Source: CAZFOB01 sp964520325
GTDB lineage: Bacteria; Actinomycetota; JAICYB01
Assembly: GCA_964520325.1 (NCBI GenBank)
Contig: CAZFOB010000040.1
Location: forward strand, 1 to 10,998
Length of the DNA: 10,998 nucleotides
Reading direction: 5' to 3'
Program-made: the position numbers and the translations under genes
Shown: positions 1 through 6,856 of the stretch, piece by piece
How the letters are laid out: each line of letters starts with the position of its first letter
How positions within the stretch are numbered: the first letter of the stretch is position 1
Notes under the pieces: model-generated
What the model was told of the DNA's origin: nothing
Database searches by the model: none
Seen by the model: the letters and a program-made list of their open reading frames with translations, nothing else

Positions 1-801
1 GCGTCGGCACGGTTCGACATCGGCGGGTCGAGCTATGACCTGCGGGCAGGGATCCCGCCCGATCAGTGCCGGGCGATCGCGGAGGCCGTCGTCGGTGTGG
101 CGGGAGCCGGTTCGAGCGACCTCTTGCTCGAGCTCGGTGCGGGCACCGGGCTGATCGGCGCGTGGTTCCCGGACGCCGGCGTTCGATACGTCGGGGTGGA
201 CGCGTCGGACCCGATGCTCGACGTGTTCCGCGAGCGGATCGCTCCCTCGGCGGTCACAGAGCTCGAGCTGCACCACTGCGATGTGAACGACCGGTGGCCG
301 GTCGCGGACGGCAGCATCGCCTGCATCTTCTCGTCCCGTGCCGTGCACCATTTCGATCTTGGTCACGTGGCCGCCGAGGCATCGCGCGTGGCAGCACCGA
401 CCGGAGTGGCGTTCGTCCTCGGACGGGTACAGCGCGACCCCGAGTCGGTCCGCGAGCGGTTGAGGCAACAGAAGCGCGCGCGCCTTGCCGACCGCGGCTT
501 CTCCTCGAGCGACGGCCGAGGGCGGCAGCGCCGGGCCCTCGACGTCCTCCTCGAAGGCGGCGCACAGCCACTCGACCGGCTTGTTGCGGCGACGTGGACC
601 GTGCGATACTCGGCGACTGAGGTGCTCCGCGACTGGACGGAGCTGGCCGGCCTCGCTGGGGCCGAGCTGGGGACGTCCGAGAAGGCCGAGCTCATCACGG
701 AGCTCGAAGGATGGGCGGAGTCGGAGTTCGGCCCACGCGGAGACCTTCATGAATCGGAGGAACGTTATGTGCTCGAAGGGATGCGTCTTCCAGGCGCCTG
801 A
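1..801 (+). CDS. Class I SAM-dependent methyltransferase, 5' end outside window
   Basis: The frame is open from the first base, and the residues before the first GTG (position 97) already read like a methyltransferase N-terminus (ARFDIGGSSYDLRAGIPP). The gene therefore almost certainly starts upstream, and 266 residues are visible. The SAM-binding glycine motif LELGAGTG is at residues 43-50 of the fragment. The acidic residue ending the second strand is D67, in YVGVDASDPML. A DVNDRWPVADGSIACIFSSRAVHH stretch corresponds to the usual motif II/III region. The C-terminal third is charged and helical and probably forms the substrate cap. The substrate cannot be told; the overall pattern resembles small-molecule methyltransferases (UbiE/Methyltransf_11 type). 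The stop lies 6 bases before the MosB-like gene, so the two are probably co-transcribed, but no functional link with molybdenum is known to me. Confidence 0.8.
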   Translation, partial: ASARFDIGGSSYDLRAGIPPDQCRAIAEAVVGVAGAGSSDLLLELGAGTGLIGAWFPDAGVRYVGVDASDPMLDVFRERIAPSAVTELELHHCDVNDRWPVADGSIACIFSSRAVHHFDLGHVAAEASRVAAPTGVAFVLGRVQRDPESVRERLRQQKRARLADRGFSSSDGRGRQRRALDVLLEGGAQPLDRLVAATWTVRYSATEVLRDWTELAGLAGAELGTSEKAELITELEGWAESEFGPRGDLHESEERYVLEGMRLPGA

Positions 802-807
802 TCGTCC

Positions 808-1638
808 ATGAACCCAGTCAAGAGCGACCTTCTCACCGAGCTGGGCGCCGAGCTGCTGACCGGCTCCCTCACCGACGACTCGCTGCTCGAGCAGACGTCG
901 CTCCGGCGTCCGGTGAGCCTTCTGCCCGAGGCCAACGTCGTCAAGATCGGCGGACAGAGCTTCATCGACCGCGGGCGGGCTGCCGTCTTCCCCCTCGTCG
1001 AGGAGCTGGTCGAGAACCTCGCCGACCACAAGATGATCATCGGTACGGGGGCCGGAACGCGCGCGCGCCACGCCTACAGCGTCGGGATCGACCTGGGCAT
1101 GCCCGTCGGTGTGCTGAGCGTGCTCGGGACGTTCGTCAGCATGCAGAACGCTCGCATGCTCCACTACCTGCTCGCGAAGTACGGCATCCCCTTCATCGAG
1201 CCCGCTCAGTTCCCTCAGCTCCCGCTTTATCTGTCCGAGCGTCAGGCCGTGATCTTCTTCGGGATGCCGCCGTACACGTTCTGGCAGGAGAACCCTTCGG
1301 TCGGACGTATCCCACCGCATCGTACGGACGTCGGCGCGTACCTCGTCGCCGAGGTGTTCGGCGCACGCTCGATGATCTTCGTCAAGGACGAGGACGGGTT
1401 GTTCACGGCGGACCCGAAGAAGGATCCGAGCGCCAAGTTCATCCCCCACGTCACCGTCGCTGAGCTCAAGGAGATGGATCTCAACGATGTCGTCGTCGAG
1501 CGAGCGGTGCTAGATCTGTTGGAGAACGCAGAGCATAGGAAGTCGGTCCAAGTGATCAACGGACTGAAGCCCGGCAACCTCACGCGTGCCCTGAACGGAG
1601 AGCACGTCGGCACGATCATCACGGCGGAGTCGTCATGA
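808..1638 (+). CDS. mosB: Molybdenum storage protein, MosB-like (beta) subunit
   Basis: This 276-residue protein belongs to the amino acid kinase/UMP kinase fold. In Azotobacter vinelandii, MosA and MosB form an (alpha-beta)3 cage that uses ATP to pack molybdate into polyoxomolybdate clusters in the cytoplasm. Visible here are the N-terminal phosphate-binding strand VVKIGGQS (K46, G48, G49), the GTGAGTRARH segment, the GMPPY loop (residues 152-156), IPPHRTD, the nucleotide-binding segment FVKDEDGLFTADPK, and the family C-terminus GLKPGNLTRALNGEHVGTII. The KDEDGL segment, the GMPPY-x-x-W loop and the GNLTRAL ending are closer to Azotobacter MosB as I recall it than to MosA. No clear ribosome-binding site precedes the ATG, which lies 6 bases after the methyltransferase stop, so translation may be coupled. 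The next gene overlaps by ATGA. A generic UMP kinase is less likely because of the paralogous neighbour and the mod genes. Confidence 0.88.
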   Translation: MNPVKSDLLTELGAELLTGSLTDDSLLEQTSLRRPVSLLPEANVVKIGGQSFIDRGRAAVFPLVEELVENLADHKMIIGTGAGTRARHAYSVGIDLGMPVGVLSVLGTFVSMQNARMLHYLLAKYGIPFIEPAQFPQLPLYLSERQAVIFFGMPPYTFWQENPSVGRIPPHRTDVGAYLVAEVFGARSMIFVKDEDGLFTADPKKDPSAKFIPHVTVAELKEMDLNDVVVERAVLDLLENAEHRKSVQVINGLKPGNLTRALNGEHVGTIITAESS

Positions 1639-2456
1639 CGCAGACGAGCGACGAACGCCACCACATGACCTCGCTCCTCGCGCGGGAGAGCCTCGTCGAC
1701 CGCGACGTTCTCAGGTCGACCGAGACCCCGGTCTTCCGCATGCTGCCCGAGACCCATGTGATCAAGGTCGGTGGCAGGTCGGTCCTGGACCGCGGCCGTG
1801 AAGTCGTCTACCCGGTTGTTGACCAGCTCGCCCGCGCGCTGGCCGAGCACAAGCTGATCATCGGCACCGGCGGCGGCGCGCGCACCCGCCACGTGTTCGG
1901 GATCGGTCTCGACCTGGGACTGCCGACAGGCGTCCTCGCGCAACTTGCGGCTGCGGACGCGCTCGGGAACGCGCACATCCTGGGTACCTTGCTCGCACCC
2001 TACGGCGTCGTGGCGATCCCACCCGAGCTGTTCGGACACCTGCTCCCGTTGTTCATCCATGCCGTCCCCGGCGTGATCTTCAACGGTGTGCCGCCGTACT
2101 CGATCTGGGAGCATCCTCCCGAGGTCGGGCGCATCCCGCCACACCGCACCGACGCCGGGTCATTCCTGCTGGGCGAGTGCTTCGGGAGCAAGAGCATGAC
2201 CTTGATCAAGGACGTCGACGGGCTGTACGAAGCCGATCCGAAGATCGACCCCAACGCCAAGTTCATCCCGGAGATCGGCGCCCGCGAGCTCGAGAAGCGC
2301 GCACTCAAGTCACTGCCCTTCGATCGCATCTTGTTGCGTTTGCTCGGAACGGCGCGTCTGCTGCACAAGTTCCAGATCGTCAACGGCACCAAGCCGGAGC
2401 TCGTGGAGCGCGCGCTTGCCGGTGAGCACGTCGGCACGATCGTCCACGCCGACTGA
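1635..2456 (+). CDS. mosA: Molybdenum storage protein, MosA-like (alpha) subunit
   Basis: This 273-residue paralogue of the preceding subunit should be its partner in the storage cage. The N-terminus (LLARESLVDRDVL followed by RMLPETHVIKVGGRS) and the segment LPFDRILLRLLGTARLLHKFQIVNG resemble Azotobacter MosA as I recall it. K44, G46 and G47 form the phosphate-binding strand, GTGGGARTRH follows, IPPHRTD is conserved, and DVDGLYEADPK is the nucleotide-binding segment. The loop after PPY (Y155) reads S156-I157-W158-E159-H160, whereas Azotobacter MosA, from memory, has a run of histidines there that binds molybdenum. The ATG overlaps the upstream stop (ATGA) and has GGAG six bases before it. 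A second in-frame ATG at 1665 is possible but has no better site. The gene is followed by a 50-bp gap holding a new promoter. Confidence 0.86.
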   Translation: MTQTSDERHHMTSLLARESLVDRDVLRSTETPVFRMLPETHVIKVGGRSVLDRGREVVYPVVDQLARALAEHKLIIGTGGGARTRHVFGIGLDLGLPTGVLAQLAAADALGNAHILGTLLAPYGVVAIPPELFGHLLPLFIHAVPGVIFNGVPPYSIWEHPPEVGRIPPHRTDAGSFLLGECFGSKSMTLIKDVDGLYEADPKIDPNAKFIPEIGARELEKRALKSLPFDRILLRLLGTARLLHKFQIVNGTKPELVERALAGEHVGTIVHAD

Positions 2457-2470
2457 TCGTAGGGCCGTAA

Positions 2471-2506
2471 CTGGCACTCGCGAGAGTTGCACTGTATCTT
2501 CCTCGC
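2471..2506 (+). promoter_or_regulatory. Promoter of the regulator-modABC operon, leaderless geometry
   Basis: A -35-like CTGGCA (2471-2476) and a -10-like TATCTT (2495-2500) are 18 bp apart. The last base of the -10 is seven bases before 2507, so the predicted transcript starts on the GTG start codon, as in actinobacterial leaderless mRNAs with TANNNT boxes. No ribosome-binding site is present, which agrees with this. The 8-bp palindrome CTCGCGAG (2477-2484) sits in the spacer and could be an operator. Promoter calls by eye are weak on their own; the exact spacing to the start codon is the main support. Confidence 0.5.
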
Positions 2507-2971
2507 GTGGCCGAGATTTCAGTGGGGGAAGCAGCGCAATTGCTAGGTGCGAGCACGGACACCGTCCGCAGGCTCGTCGACCGCAAGGTGCTGAAGGGTG
2601 TCAGAAGCAGTGGTGGGCATCGGCACGTGGATACGCGCAGCCTCGCCGCCTATCTCGAGAAGGCCAAGCCGACCCAGGTGCTGCCGACTGTGGGGGCCGA
2701 GTCGTCGCGGAACCGGTTCCTCGGCTTGGTGACGCGTGTTGTTCGGGACTCAGTGGTTGCGCAGGTCGACATCCATTCGGGTCAGCATCGACTCGTGTCC
2801 GTCACGACGAGTGAAGCGGTCGATGAGCTGGGGATCGAGCCGGGAGCGATCGTCGTTGCGTCTGTCAAGGCGACGAGCGTGGTCGTGGAGATGTGCGCGC
2901 CGGTCCCACCCGCCAAGACCGCACGCAGAGGTTCGTCGTCCAAAGCGATAAGGCGCTCGCGACAGTCCTGA
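2507..2971 (+). CDS. Helix-turn-helix plus TOBE (Mop) domain protein, putative molybdate-responsive regulator
   Basis: This 154-residue protein starts with GTG. Residues 1-50 are a MerR/excisionase-type helix-turn-helix (ISVGEAAQLLGASTDTVRRL, then a wing with SGGHRHVDTRSL). Residues about 66-130 are a Mop/TOBE domain (SSRNRFLGLVTRVVRD, AVDELGIEPG, VASVKATSVVVE), the fold that binds molybdate in ModE, ModC and Mop proteins. The C-terminal 25 residues are basic and probably disordered. Standing just before modABC, it most likely senses cytoplasmic molybdate and controls the operon, replacing classical ModE, whose HTH is of a different (LysR-like) type. Whether it represses or activates cannot be told. 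The frame has no ribosome-binding site, and the promoter at 2471-2506 predicts leaderless translation from this GTG. Confidence 0.85.
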   Translation: MAEISVGEAAQLLGASTDTVRRLVDRKVLKGVRSSGGHRHVDTRSLAAYLEKAKPTQVLPTVGAESSRNRFLGLVTRVVRDSVVAQVDIHSGQHRLVSVTTSEAVDELGIEPGAIVVASVKATSVVVEMCAPVPPAKTARRGSSSKAIRRSRQS

Positions 2972-2989
2972 TCAGTCTGAGGAGGAGAG

Positions 2990-3817
2990 ATGCTTCGAAG
3001 GCTTGATGTGGTGCGCTCGACGCTCGCTGTGCTGGTGGTATCCACTCTTGCGTTCGGCGCCGGTTGCGCGCAGTCAACCGACACGCAGGCGGGAACGCCT
3101 GCGTCATCCACTACACGGGTTCGGGTTGCGGCTGCGGCCGATCTCAAGTTCGCACTCGAAGGCATCAAGACCGAGTTCGGCAAGCAGTATCCCGACATCG
3201 AGCTGGCGTTGACATTCGGGTCATCGGGGACGTTCTTCCAGCAGCTCGGACAGGGCGCGCCCTTCGACGTCTTTCTCTCAGCCGATCTCGAGTTCCCGAA
3301 GAAGCTCGTCGAACAGGGAAAGGCGCGCAAGTCGGATGTGTTCCGCTATGCGGTGGGCCGGTTGGTCGTCTGGGCGTCGACGGACTCTGAGATCGATGCA
3401 ACGAAGGGCTTGAGCTCGCTCACCGACTCCGCCGCGCGCAAGATCGCGATCGCAAATCCCGAGCATGCGCCATACGGCAGAGCTGCTGTTGCGGCCATGA
3501 AGAGTGCCGGCGTCTACGACTCGGTGAAGGGCAAGCTCGTGCTCGGCGAGAACGTGGCCCAAGCTGCCGAGTTCGTTCAGTCCGGCAACGCCGACGTCGC
3601 TGTCGTGGCGCTCTCGCTCGCATTGTCACCTCGGTTCCAGAAGTCAGGCCGCTACTCGGAGGTCCCTCTCGACAGCTACCCACGGATCGATCAAGGTGGC
3701 GTCGTCATGGGTGCGGCAGACGATCCCGCTGCCGCCCGGCGCTTGAAGACGTTCATGACCAGCTCGAGGGGACGGGCCATCCTCCACGACAACGGCTTCT
3801 TCCTCCCCAAGCGCTAG
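2990..3817 (+). CDS. modA: Molybdate ABC transporter substrate-binding lipoprotein ModA
   Basis: This 275-residue protein is the extracytoplasmic receptor that delivers molybdate (or tungstate) to ModBC. Residues 1-25 are a signal peptide with arginines at 3-4 and a hydrophobic core, ending in FGAGC. C26 would be lipidated, although glycine at -3 of the lipobox is atypical. The mature protein has the type II periplasmic-binding pattern: VRVAAAADLKFALEGI, then LTFGSSGTFFQQL with the oxyanion-binding serines, GAPFDVFLSAD, and ANPEHAPYGRAA at the second lobe. It ends with GRAILHDNGFFLPKR, typical of ModA. The start is fixed by a strong GAGGAGGAGAG site directly upstream. The gap after the regulator is 18 bases, so both share the operon. 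Confidence 0.93.
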   Translation: MLRRLDVVRSTLAVLVVSTLAFGAGCAQSTDTQAGTPASSTTRVRVAAAADLKFALEGIKTEFGKQYPDIELALTFGSSGTFFQQLGQGAPFDVFLSADLEFPKKLVEQGKARKSDVFRYAVGRLVVWASTDSEIDATKGLSSLTDSAARKIAIANPEHAPYGRAAVAAMKSAGVYDSVKGKLVLGENVAQAAEFVQSGNADVAVVALSLALSPRFQKSGRYSEVPLDSYPRIDQGGVVMGAADDPAAARRLKTFMTSSRGRAILHDNGFFLPKR

Positions 3818-3836
3818 AACACGGAACACAGACACC

Positions 3837-4511
3837 ATGGATTGGGAAGCGGTCTGGCTAAGCCTCCGGCTCGCACTCGCGACTACGGTGATCTTGATGT
3901 TGATCGCCGTCCCACTCGCCGGCGCCCTTTCGTTCTCGCGTCGGCGCTGGACGGTCGTCATCGAGGCACTCGTCGCCCTGCCGCTCATACTCCCACCGAC
4001 CGTCCTCGGCTTCTACGTCTTGATCGCGATGGGCGCCCGCTCTCCCGTCGGCCGCGCATGGGAGTCGTTCTTCGGGTCGACGCTGCCGTTCAGCTTCACC
4101 GGGCTGCTCGTCGCCTCGGTGCTGTACAGCTTGCCGTTCGCTGTGCAGCCACTGCTGGCAGCATTCGCCGGGGTTGATCGGCGCCTCTTGGAGGCGTCGG
4201 CCGTTCTCGGGCGCACGAGCGCCGGGACCCTTTGGCACGTCGTTCTTCCGTTGGCCAGGGCAGGCTTTGCCACGGCGTGTGTGCTCACGTTCGCGCACAC
4301 GGTTGGTGAGTTCGGTGTCGTCCTGATGGTTGGCGGTAACATCCCGGGTGAGACACGTACCGTATCGATCTCGATCTACGACAGCGTCCAGTCGTTCGAC
4401 TACGCGAGTGCGGGCCGCACGAGTCTCGCCCTGCTAGCGTTCTCTCTCGTGGTCCTCGTTGTGACCTATACCCTTCAGCGCCGTGGTGGCACAGCGTGGC
4501 CCAGGCCCTGA
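3837..4511 (+). CDS. modB: Molybdate ABC transporter permease ModB
   Basis: This 224-residue inner-membrane permease has the usual ModB length. Hydrophobic segments lie near residues 5-30, 40-66, 84-112, 135-160 and 190-215. The cytoplasmic coupling (EAA) loop starts at E119 (EASAVLGRTSAGTLWHVVLP) and would dock on ModC. FAHTVGEFGVVLMVGGNIPG, and the tail with ISIYDSVQSFDY, are characteristic of ModB/CysT-type permeases. It starts 19 bases after modA without a strong ribosome-binding site. The end overlaps modC by 16 bases, indicating coupled translation. The neighbours favour molybdate over sulfate. Confidence 0.93.
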   Translation: MDWEAVWLSLRLALATTVILMLIAVPLAGALSFSRRRWTVVIEALVALPLILPPTVLGFYVLIAMGARSPVGRAWESFFGSTLPFSFTGLLVASVLYSLPFAVQPLLAAFAGVDRRLLEASAVLGRTSAGTLWHVVLPLARAGFATACVLTFAHTVGEFGVVLMVGGNIPGETRTVSISIYDSVQSFDYASAGRTSLALLAFSLVVLVVTYTLQRRGGTAWPRP

Positions 4512-5587
4512 ACGCTCGGATCCGGCGGCACATCCTCGACGTCGAATTCGCACTCCCGCTGGACGGGCCGCCGGTCACGGTGCTGTTCGGCCCATCCGGT
4601 TCGGGCAAGACGACACTCCTCCGCTGTCTCGCGGGACTCGATCGTCCCGAGCCGGGCAGCCGAATCAGCCTCGACGCTGAAGAGTGGGACGGTCCCGACG
4701 TGCACGTGCGGCCCGCACGGAGACACGTCGGCTACCTGTTCCAGGATCACGCACTGTTCCCGCACATGAGCGTGGACGCCAACGTCGCGTACGGGCTGCA
4801 CCGTCTACGTCGACCCGAACGACGCGATCGCGTCCACGAGGTATTGCGGCTCGTGGAAGCGTCACATTTGGCAGGTCGAACAGTCCGTGGACTTTCTGGC
4901 GGCGAAGCGCAGCGCGTCGCTCTCGCCCGTGCACTCGCTCCGCAGCCGCGCCTCCTCCTACTCGACGAGCCGTTATCTGCCCTCGACGAACCGACACGCG
5001 TGCGCTTGCGCGCCGAATTGCGCCACTTATTGCTTCGGGCCGCCGTCCCCGCGATCGTGGTTACACACGACCGCACCGAAGCTCTCGCCCTTGGCGATCG
5101 CGCACTCATCCTGATCGCAGGTCGTCTGCGGCAGTTCGGAGCGATCGAGTCGGCGTTCAGCCGGCCGGCAGATCATGAGGTGGCATCAGCGGTTGGCGTC
5201 GAGACCGTCCTGCCGGGCCATGTCGAAGAGTTGCGGGATGGCGTGGCCACCGTGGATGTGGGCAACGGTCGCCGGCTCTTCGCCGTCACAGTTGAGGGCA
5301 ACGCACGGATCGGCGACGACGTGCTCGCCTGTATCCGGGCCGAGGACGTGGCTGTCGAGTTGCCCGGCGTGGTTCACGAAGCCAGCCCACGTAACCATCT
5401 GTCTGCGACTGTCGTGGAAGTTGTAGCGGACGGGCCGTTGTTGCGAGTCACACTCGACTGCGAGTTCCGCCTCGCGGCCTACGTCACGCGACCAACTCTG
5501 GAACAGCTGCGCCTCGAGCGAGGCAGCACTGTGATCGCTGCGATTAAGGCGACTGCCGTGCATCTGATACATCGCGGCACGTCATGA
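4496..5587 (+). CDS. modC: Molybdate ABC transporter ATP-binding protein ModC
   Basis: This 363-residue ATPase powers molybdate import. All nucleotide-binding motifs are intact: Walker A GPSGSGKTT (32-40), Q loop LFQDHALFPHMSV (about residues 80-92), signature LSGGE (133-137), Walker B LLLLDE (153-158), D loop SALD, and the switch histidine in VVTHD. The last third (from about residue 297, SPRNHLSATVVEV) is a Mop/TOBE domain with VIAAIKATAVHLI; in ModC this binds molybdate and can inhibit transport when the cell is replete. Translation starts at a GTG inside modB, 16 bases before the modB stop. The stop overlaps the ATG of the small lipoprotein gene (ATGA). Confidence 0.94.
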   Translation: MAQALNARIRRHILDVEFALPLDGPPVTVLFGPSGSGKTTLLRCLAGLDRPEPGSRISLDAEEWDGPDVHVRPARRHVGYLFQDHALFPHMSVDANVAYGLHRLRRPERRDRVHEVLRLVEASHLAGRTVRGLSGGEAQRVALARALAPQPRLLLLDEPLSALDEPTRVRLRAELRHLLLRAAVPAIVVTHDRTEALALGDRALILIAGRLRQFGAIESAFSRPADHEVASAVGVETVLPGHVEELRDGVATVDVGNGRRLFAVTVEGNARIGDDVLACIRAEDVAVELPGVVHEASPRNHLSATVVEVVADGPLLRVTLDCEFRLAAYVTRPTLEQLRLERGSTVIAAIKATAVHLIHRGTS

Positions 5588-5718
5588 AGCGCCGCCTCGA
5601 CGCCGTTTTTGTCTGCACGCTGCTGCTCCTCGCCGCCTGCGGCGGGGACAATCCTTCGGCCGAACCGGACGGAAAGGACAACGCGTCCGAAGTGAACCCG
5701 AAGATAACCGTACCGTAG
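5584..5718 (+). CDS. Short lipoprotein (44 aa), possibly the truncated head of an FKBP-type lipoprotein
   Basis: The ATG overlaps the modC stop (ATGA), and the 44-residue frame has a full lipoprotein signal: MKRR, a hydrophobic core, and lipobox LAAC with C19 as the lipidated residue. A polar, charged linker (GGDNPSAEPDGKDNASE) follows, then NPKITVP and a TAG stop. Actinobacterial FKBP-type prolyl isomerase lipoproteins, as I recall them, have the same layout: lipobox, acidic linker, then K-P-x-V-T-V-P-E-G before the catalytic domain. Here the stop takes the place of the expected glutamate and is followed by a glycine codon, after which the resemblance ends. It may thus be a decayed gene, or a genuine tiny lipoprotein that gained its place behind modC. 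It is too short for any enzymatic role. Confidence 0.55.
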   Translation: MKRRLDAVFVCTLLLLAACGGDNPSAEPDGKDNASEVNPKITVP

Positions 5719-5767
5719 GGAGCGTGTGATTGTCGACGCTGCACGGTGACGCCGCCGGACACGAATG

Positions 5768-6856
5768 TCAACCGACCGGCTGGGTGTGGCTCATCCAGGT
5801 TTCGTACATCTGCGCATAGCGTCCGTCGAGGGCGACGAGCTCCTCGTGGGAGCCGAGCTCGACGATCTGTCCGTCTTCAACGACCCCCAGACGCTGAGCG
5901 CGCATAGCCGTCGAGAGACGGTGCGCGATGATGATGGCCGTGGCACCCACGTCGAGGCGTCCGTTCGCGACCAGGTATCCGCCGTAGAACAGGACACCGG
6001 CTGAGCCCAGGACCGGCAGGTTCTGGAGGGTCGGTGAGAACCGCGCGCGGAGGTCGACTCTCTTGACCGACGCCCATTGAACTCGCCGTGCCGAACTCGC
6101 GAGTTGGCGGATCTGCTGCACCTCTGCCGCGAACGACTTCACGACCCGCACACCCGTGACGTTCTCGTCGACGATCGTCGCCACGTCGGCCATACGTTGC
6201 TGCACAAGCCACGACACCGGGAACATCTGCCGACGCATCTTCATCCCGAAGTACCAGACGCCGGGCATCGGTAGCAGCGCGATCAGCGTGAGCCACGCGT
6301 TGACGCGGATCATCAAGACCAGCGCGATGACGAACGTCACGAGTTGGATCGCAACGGTCGGGGCGAATGCGAGGAACATCTCGACGGAACGTATGTCGGA
6401 GTTCGCTCTGGACATGAGTTGCCCGGACTGCACGCGATCGTAGAACGAGAAGGACAAGCGCGTGAAGTGCTCGTACAGGATCGACCGCAGGTCGTACTCG
6501 ATCGAATACGCCGACCTGAGCATCCAGTAGCGATACACGAACCCGCAGGCGAACCTCGCGAGCGCGATAGCCACGAGAGCGAGAACGACCGTCCGTACGG
6601 TGTCCTCCCTGTGGAGGACGAGGCCGTTCACGCCCTCACGGACGAACCACGGCATCGCGAGCGCGAGCAGCACGGACGCGAACGTGGCGAGCCAGGCCGC
6701 GATCAACGAACCTTTGTGCGACCACACGACGGGAAGCATCCGTCGAACCCAAGAACGCTCCGCGTCCGGATGGATGGACGTCTTGGGCGCCGGGTATTGT
6801 GCTTCGACTCCGACCGACGACTCTCCCTGCGCGCCGGGACGGTCGTCGGTCCTCAT
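5768..6856 (-). pseudogene. ABC exporter with nucleotide-binding domain deleted
   Basis: The frame encodes 362 residues; intact type I ABC exporters of this kind have about 580-620. Residues 1-305 are a normal exporter transmembrane domain: a helix from GSLIAAWLATFASVLL, a second with TVVLALVAIALARFACGFVYR, the ILYEHFTRLSFSFYDRVQSGQLMSRANSDI segment, further helices, and TM5 in VLFYGGYLVANGRLDVGA. At residue 306 the frame jumps straight to TAIIIAHRLST, the switch-histidine region, and then EDGQIVELGSHEELVA and the usual C-terminus. TM6, Walker A, Q loop, signature motif and Walker B are all missing, yet the frame stays open. It cannot bind or hydrolyse ATP by itself. The ATG overlaps the stop of the upstream transporter (ATGA); this start is preferred to in-frame codons up to 7000, which lie inside that gene. 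The cause may be a natural deletion or an assembly error. Confidence 0.8.

Noticed and set aside
1242..2144. Minus-strand frame of 300 codons
   Set aside because: It runs antisense across both molybdenum storage genes, whose family motifs are clear on the plus strand.
2507..2971. Calling the regulator ModE
   Set aside because: Its helix-turn-helix is of the MerR/excisionase type and there is one Mop domain, unlike classical ModE.
5719..5767. Bidirectional terminator between the converging small lipoprotein and exporter genes
   Set aside because: The 49-bp gap shows no convincing stem with a T tract on either strand.
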